DNA from: Poronia punctata | Lineage: Eukaryota > Ascomycota > Sordariomycetes > Xylariales > Xylariaceae | Reading direction: 5' to 3' | NCBI GenBank assembly: GCA_022579005.1 | Contig: MU401940.1 | Span: forward strand, 1-14,818 | DNA length: 14,818 nucleotides | Part shown: positions 10,852-14,818 of the stretch, piece after piece | Position numbering within the stretch: the first letter of the stretch is position 1 | Layout: every line of letters starts with the position of its first letter | Translations under genes and position numbers: made by a program | The notes under the pieces: generated by a model | Told to the model about the DNA's origin: nothing | What the model saw: the letters and a program-made list of their open reading frames with translations, nothing else | The model's database searches: none

Positions 10852-12631
10852 ATAATCTAAGCTATAATACTAAATTTTTTTATTTTTTAGCTTAGCTTTT
10901 AATATAATATTAATACAAAAACTTTTTATAAAACAAATATTTTTAAGCACTAGTTTTTTTTTATTTTTTTTATGTTTAATATTAAGCACACTTTAAATAG
11001 CTTTACATCTTTTTTTTTAAATTTAAAAAAAATGTGCTAGCTTAACCTAGTTATTTTTAATTAAAATAAATAATTTTACGTTAAGCAGCTTTATATAGTT
11101 TACTAAGTATATAGCGCTATAATTATTAAAAATAGTGCTATTTAATAATGCGTGCTTATTTATGCTAATAATAGTATATATTTTATAAAGATTATTTTAA
11201 ATGCTGTAAACTATAGTAAAATTAATAATTATATAAACTATATTATATAGTAGCTATTTTTTTTTAAACTTAAATAATTAGTTAAGCTTTTACTGCTAAA
11301 TAATAATTTTTTAATAAAGCTTAGTACTTTTTTTTTTTAATCTTATTATGTAGCTTACTTTACTTATTACTTTAATAGCGTTATTATATAGCTTTAAGCT
11401 TATTATTAGTTATTTTTAGTAGCTAGTTAAAAGTATAAAATTTAATTACTATAAACTAGCATTAAGCACACTTATTAAGCTTTTAAAAATGGTTTGCTAA
11501 TTTTTTATAAAAGCACTTATATAATTTACGGGTTTTTTTTTAAACTTTTTAAAAAATAAGCTTTTTAAGCTACTTTTAGCAGTAGTAAATATAGCTATAT
11601 ATTTTGCTTTTTTTTTAACTAGTATTTAATTACTAAGTTAGCTATAAGCTAATTTATTTTTTTATTATAAAAAAAGGTTTACTTTTAGCTTGCTTGCAAA
11701 AAAAACAACTTTTTTTTAAGTAGCCTATTTTAGCTAAAGCTTTAGCTATAGTATATATAATAAACTTTTAATTATTAGTAGCTTTTTAACTTTTTTAACC
11801 TTATAGTTAAGCGCTTTATAGTAAACTATAGTTTATTTTTTATATTATTTATTAAACTTAATATTGCTTTTTTTAGCTTTTATAAAAACCTTTTAGTATT
11901 GCTTTTAAGCAATTAAATAATAATTAACTTTATAAAGCATAATAATACCTTATAATATTTTAACTTAGTTTTAAAGCATTAACTTGCTACTTTTTATTTA
12001 TATTGCGTTAACTTGCACATAATACTTTATATTAACAGTTTTTTTAATTTATACTTAAAAATATTAATTTAAAGCTGTTTATATACTTTATATTATATAT
12101 TTTATATTTTAAAGCTTTATTAAATAGTAAGCTTTTCATTAATTTAAGCTATTATAAACTATTATATTAGTTTTTAAAGTTTATTACTTTTTAGTTTTTT
12201 TTTCTTTTTACTTTTTTAGCCTTATATAGTACTTTTTAGCATAACAACGCTTAAGTTTTTAAAGCGTAGTTATTTTAAAAAGGCATTTAAAAACTTTTTT
12301 AAAGTTATATTTAAAAAAGTACTTATTTAAGTTAACATTTTCTTAAATACTTTTAGTAGTAGCAATAACTTAAAAAGTTTTAAATTATTGCTTTTAGTTT
12401 TAAAAATAAGCAAGCTTTATATAAAACTTAATAAACATAAAAATATTATTAAACATTTTAATAGTTATTAAATTATGCTATATAATAACTAAAAACGTTT
12501 TAAAAAAAGTATTAGCTTATTAAACAAAAACTAATATAATTAGCAAAAGAATATTATATAACTATATAAAACTAGCTTTTTAAAAAAGCAATTTTATATA
12601 AGCACTAGTTTTTTAATAGCAAACTAGGCTT

Positions 12632-13292
12632 ATAACTTTAATAAATTATATTAACTATATTTAGCAAAGTAAAAAGTAAAAAATAGTGCTAAAATTAGCG
12701 TAGCTAATATATATATTAAATATATAAAATTAATTAATATATATATATAACTAGTTTACAAGTATATATTGCTTAACTTTTATAATTAAATAATACTTAT
12801 ATTTATTTTAGTTATATATTAATTAAGCAATTTAACTTACGCTTTAACTATAAAAGCTATAAAATAAATTATGCTTACTACTTAATTAAGTAGTAAGTAA
12901 AATGCGCTTTATATTTTTTACTTTTTTAATATTATATACTTTTTATTTTAACTTTATTTTTAACGTTATAATTATTAAAAAACTAAAAAATATTTTTACT
13001 TAGTACTATATAGCGCATATGCTTTATACTAAATATATAAACCTTTTTCCTTATTAGTTATTATATATAACCTTATTATTAATAAACTTAAAATAATTAT
13101 AGCGCAATTTATAAAGCGCATAGTTAATTCCTTAATTAACGCACTATATATATTATATTTTTTAAAATAAGGTCTGCTTATTTTTCCAATATTAAATTAA
13201 TCGTTGCTTAATTTGCTAATGTATACTAAACGCTCCTCTACTTTAATAGTAACTACTTAGTTATCTTTAAAGTAAACCTATTATTTGTTATA
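12632..13292 (+). repeat. Direct repeat, copy 2 (661 bp)
   Basis: Partner of 3248-3908 at offset 9384. Its right half is the best preserved part of the pair: around 13130-13265 it still shows TTCC, TCG, CTCCTCT and ATCT where copy 1 has only T. Its left half is the more decayed one. The 24-bp palindrome is intact at 12874-12897. The similarity ends on the right at 13292, and the next bases are ATAACT, the same six that open copy 1. Upstream of 12632 some likeness to 3221-3247 may continue across an indel, but I cannot align it with confidence. Confidence 0.92.
12874..12897. repeat. Perfect 24-bp palindrome in direct repeat copy 2
   Basis: Identical to 3490-3513 in copy 1 and fully self-complementary. 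The stretch from 12872 to 12902 shows no difference between copies, while the bases either side do differ. It may be a cold spot because its C and G lie in ACT/AGT contexts, or a retained structural feature of the element. Confidence 0.8.
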
Positions 13293-14531
13293 ATAACTAA
13301 CTAACCTTAAATAAAACTAATACGTCTTTTAAAATTAAAATTATTTTTTAACTCTTATTTAAACTAATTTAAAACTAGATTTTAATACTAGGTTAAATAA
13401 AAAAATATAGCTATAAAATAACTAGTAGCGTTTTAAATAGCAATTATAAAATATAAAAAACGTAATTAAAAAGTATTAAGTTAAAAAAAGTAAACTAGTT
13501 AAAAAAAGTATTTTTAATTAACTTTATAAAAAAGAGAACGTAAAAAGCAAAAAAGTAACACTTTTAAACTAAATATTATATATTTAATATACTTATAAGC
13601 GTTATAGTTAATACTAGCTTTTATATAGCTAGTACTTAATATAACTTAATATAAAAGGCCTAGAATAAATTCTTATATATATAAATTAAATATTTATAAA
13701 TTAAATACTTTATTAGCGCCTTAAATTAATTAGCTATATTATAAAGTAATTAATTTTACCTTTATAAAATACCTTCTTTTTTTATTGTTAATTTATAGAA
13801 TTTACTACACTACTTTATAGTTCTTTTTAGTACTTATAGCTTAATTTTCTTATTACTAAATAAGCTTAAAATAGCAAGCTTACTAGTATTTCTTTTATTA
13901 TATTTATTTATTTTATAAAAACCAAACAAAAGAAAAATATATAATTAAACTAAATATAGTAGTATTATAAATACTATAGCTATTTATAAAGTAATTTAAC
14001 TTATTTATAAAAGCTTTGCTTAAAGTAAAAAGCGTAGTAGATTGTAAGTAAGTTGCTAATTAAAAAAACTTTAAAAAATGACTTTAAATAAGTTTTAACT
14101 TAATAGCAATATAAAAAGTTTTAAAAATTAGATTTTATAGTATTACTTTATTTAAGCTTTATAGTTTTTAAAAACAATATATTTAATTTATACTTAGCTG
14201 CTGCTATAAAATTTTAAAAATAAACTATAATTAAAATTTTAATTATATTAATTTAGTTACTTTATTACACTATTAAGTAAAAAAAGCTATAAGTTAAAAT
14301 AATAAATCTTATAAATTAATACTAAAGGAAAAAAAATATTTAGTAGAGCTAGAATTAATTACTTTATAATCTAAGTAAATAATTTAATACGCTAGTACTT
14401 TATTTAATTTATAAATATTTAATTTACGTGTATAAAGACTTATTACAAGTTCTTTATAATATGTTATATTATTTCTATTTTAAGTTAAATTATCAATATC
14501 TTTAAATAAACAGCTAACCTTTAAAATATAA
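13293..14531. other. Less decayed flank right of the direct repeat; no intact gene
   Basis: TpC/GpA is comparatively frequent here (about 20 cases, such as 13662-13670, 13773-13776, 13797-13800, 14346-14353 and 14371), unlike 1-1277. I translated 14340-14530 on both strands; stops occur about every eight codons and no family is recognised. It may be the other half of the outer element whose inverted repeat ends near 14730. I saw no convincing similarity to 2636-3247. Confidence 0.55.
13601..13645. repeat. Imperfect hairpin with arms of about 18 bp
   Basis: 13601-13618 and 13627-13645 are near reverse complements around TTTTATAT, sharing the cores TACTAGCT/AGCTAGTA and GTTATA/TATAAC, with one-base offsets between them. 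It is the longest imperfect hairpin I found outside the named repeats. Role unknown. Confidence 0.4.
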
Positions 14532-14730
14532 AAAGCAACTATTTATAAAACTTACTTAGTAAAATATTTGCATATAAACTATAAGTTTGCTAAAGCTATA
14601 CTAATTAATAACTAAAGCTTAGCTAGTTAAACTTTTTTAATTTTCTTTAGCTAACTTAGTTACTTTCTTAGTTAATTAAATAAAACTTATTAAAATTGCT
14701 AGCAATTTTACTTTATAAATAACTTTTATA
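14532..14730 (-). repeat. Right arm of the 12-kb-spaced inverted repeat
   Basis: On the - strand this matches 2406-2635 on the + strand, ungapped from 14685 down to 14532. The right arm lacks the two small extra segments of the left arm. It contains a 20-bp perfect palindrome (14691-14710) and at its outer end passes straight into the TTTTTATA array, as the left arm passes into its degenerate form. So the array is part of the duplicated unit and not a chance neighbour. Confidence 0.8.
14691..14710. repeat. Perfect 20-bp palindrome at the right inverted-repeat end
   Basis: TAAAATTGCT followed by its exact reverse complement. The left arm keeps the inner 12 bp of the symmetry (2443-2454) and has lost the outer bases. 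Its place just inside the tandem array in both arms makes it a candidate terminus or binding site of the outer element. That role is inference. Confidence 0.7.
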
Positions 14731-14818
14731 TTTTTATATTTTTATATTTTTATATTTTTATATTTTTATATTTTTATATTTTTATATTTTTATATTTTTA
14801 TATTTTTATATTTTTATA
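14723..14818. repeat. Tandem array of TTTTTATA, 12 units to window end
   Basis: From 14731 to 14818 there are exactly 11 perfect copies of the 8-bp unit TTTTTATA; the unit before them (14723-14730) is CTTTTATA, a single C/T change. The array reaches the window edge, so its true length is unknown. Having no C or G, it is immune to cytosine deamination, which may explain its perfection, though recent expansion by slippage is equally likely. A degenerate inverted counterpart lies at 2384-2415. Confidence 0.97.

Larger units (their letters stand above)
3909..12630. other. 8.7-kb decayed interior between direct repeats; no gene seen
   Basis: This stretch has no open frame that I would call a gene and no RNA gene. 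TpC/GpA is rare but not absent (for example 4208, 4245 and 4415). Small inverted repeats occur, such as 8427-8443 and 10820-10851. A block near 4400-5800 is strongly T-rich on the + strand. If the direct repeats are long terminal repeats, gag and pol must once have been here, but I could not recognise any part of them. Confidence 0.6.
3248..13292 (-). mobile_element. Possible decayed LTR retrotransposon, about 10 kb
   Basis: Seen: two 661-bp direct repeats with no gap between their alignments, 8.7 kb apart, and an interior that is strongly T-rich on the + strand in part. Known: LTR retrotransposons have this plan, with sense strands usually A-rich. Inferred: a 10-kb element, sense strand probably the minus strand; the pyrimidine-rich bases just inside copy 1 (3911-3920) are where a polypurine tract would then lie. 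Against: no primer-binding site, no reverse transcriptase or integrase motif and no TG...CA termini can be seen. The only target-site hint is ATAAC at 3248-3252 and 13293-13297, but ATAAC also begins copy 2 (12632-12636), so it may belong to the repeat. Two independent insertions of one short element remain possible. Confidence 0.35.
1..14818. other. Hypermutated AT-rich, gene-less block (RIP-like)
   Basis: Seen: hand-counted lines hold 10 to 14 G+C per 60 bases. TAA and TAG occur every few codons in the frames I translated. Remaining C is mostly in ACT, GCT and GCA, with G in the mirror contexts, while TpC/GpA is very rare. Two repeat copies inside the window differ by 69 transitions and 6 transversions with no gap. 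Known: RIP in filamentous ascomycetes turns C into T in duplicated DNA on both strands, mainly at CpA, and leaves AT-rich, TpA-rich relics. Inferred: the whole window is such a relic, probably of transposons. A mitochondrial, apicomplexan or bacterial origin fits worse, because intact genes would be expected in 14.8 kb. Confidence 0.85.

Noticed and set aside
3248..13292. CRISPR array or satellite from the repeated segments
   Set aside because: There are only two 661-bp copies, far apart; there are no short regularly spaced repeats.
14340..14530. Possible coding remnant on either strand
   Set aside because: Stops every eight codons or so and no known motif; only the inverted repeat next to it is supported.
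1..14818. TATAAT-like boxes and replication-origin-like AT motifs
   Set aside because: Such strings occur by chance hundreds of times at this base composition and carry no information.
1..14818. Mitochondrial, Plasmodium-like or endosymbiont genome
   Set aside because: No intact gene, rRNA or tRNA in 14.8 kb, and the repeat copies differ by transitions only to a degree expected of RIP-type mutation.
1..14818. Telomeric repeats (TTAGGG type)
   Set aside because: None seen; the end array has the unit TTTTTATA without G.

Overview
This window is an extremely AT-rich, gene-less stretch. Lines I counted by hand run from about 15% to 23% G+C, most near 17%. Nearly every remaining C or G sits in a few contexts (ACT/AGT, GCT/AGC, GCA/TGC, some CG). 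Two copies of a 661-bp repeat differ from each other almost only by C/T and G/A transitions and align without a gap. That is the mark of repeat-directed cytosine deamination, best known as repeat-induced point mutation (RIP) in filamentous ascomycetes. The most likely source is therefore an AT-isochore, pericentromeric or subtelomeric transposon graveyard of a Pezizomycotina-type fungus. I cannot name the species. I found no intact protein gene, rRNA, tRNA or CRISPR. Stop codons are dense in the frames I translated and I recognised no protein family.

Layout. 1-2383: maximally decayed block; the dinucleotide TpC/GpA does not occur at all before position 1278. 2384-2635: left arm of a long inverted repeat, opening with a degenerate 8-bp tandem array. 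2636-3247: less decayed, A-rich flank. 3248-3908: direct repeat copy 1. 3909-12630: 8.7 kb of decayed sequence between the copies, strongly T-rich on the + strand around 4400-5800. 12632-13292: direct repeat copy 2. 13293-14531: less decayed flank. 14532-14730: right arm of the inverted repeat. 14723-14818: near-perfect tandem array of an 8-bp unit that runs off the window end.

Interpretation (inference). The symmetry suggests nesting: an outer element bounded by inverted repeats (about 2.4-kb to 14.7-kb coordinates), interrupted by a roughly 10-kb unit bounded by direct repeats (3248-13292) that could be an LTR retrotransposon. Both are mutated beyond coding ability. The nested reading is not proven: no clear primer-binding site or pol motif survives, and the only target-site candidate is a 5-bp match. 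The most informative signals are mutational: the near-total loss of TpC, the survival of CpA almost only inside GCA, and a switch halfway along the direct repeat in which copy has kept its C/G bases.
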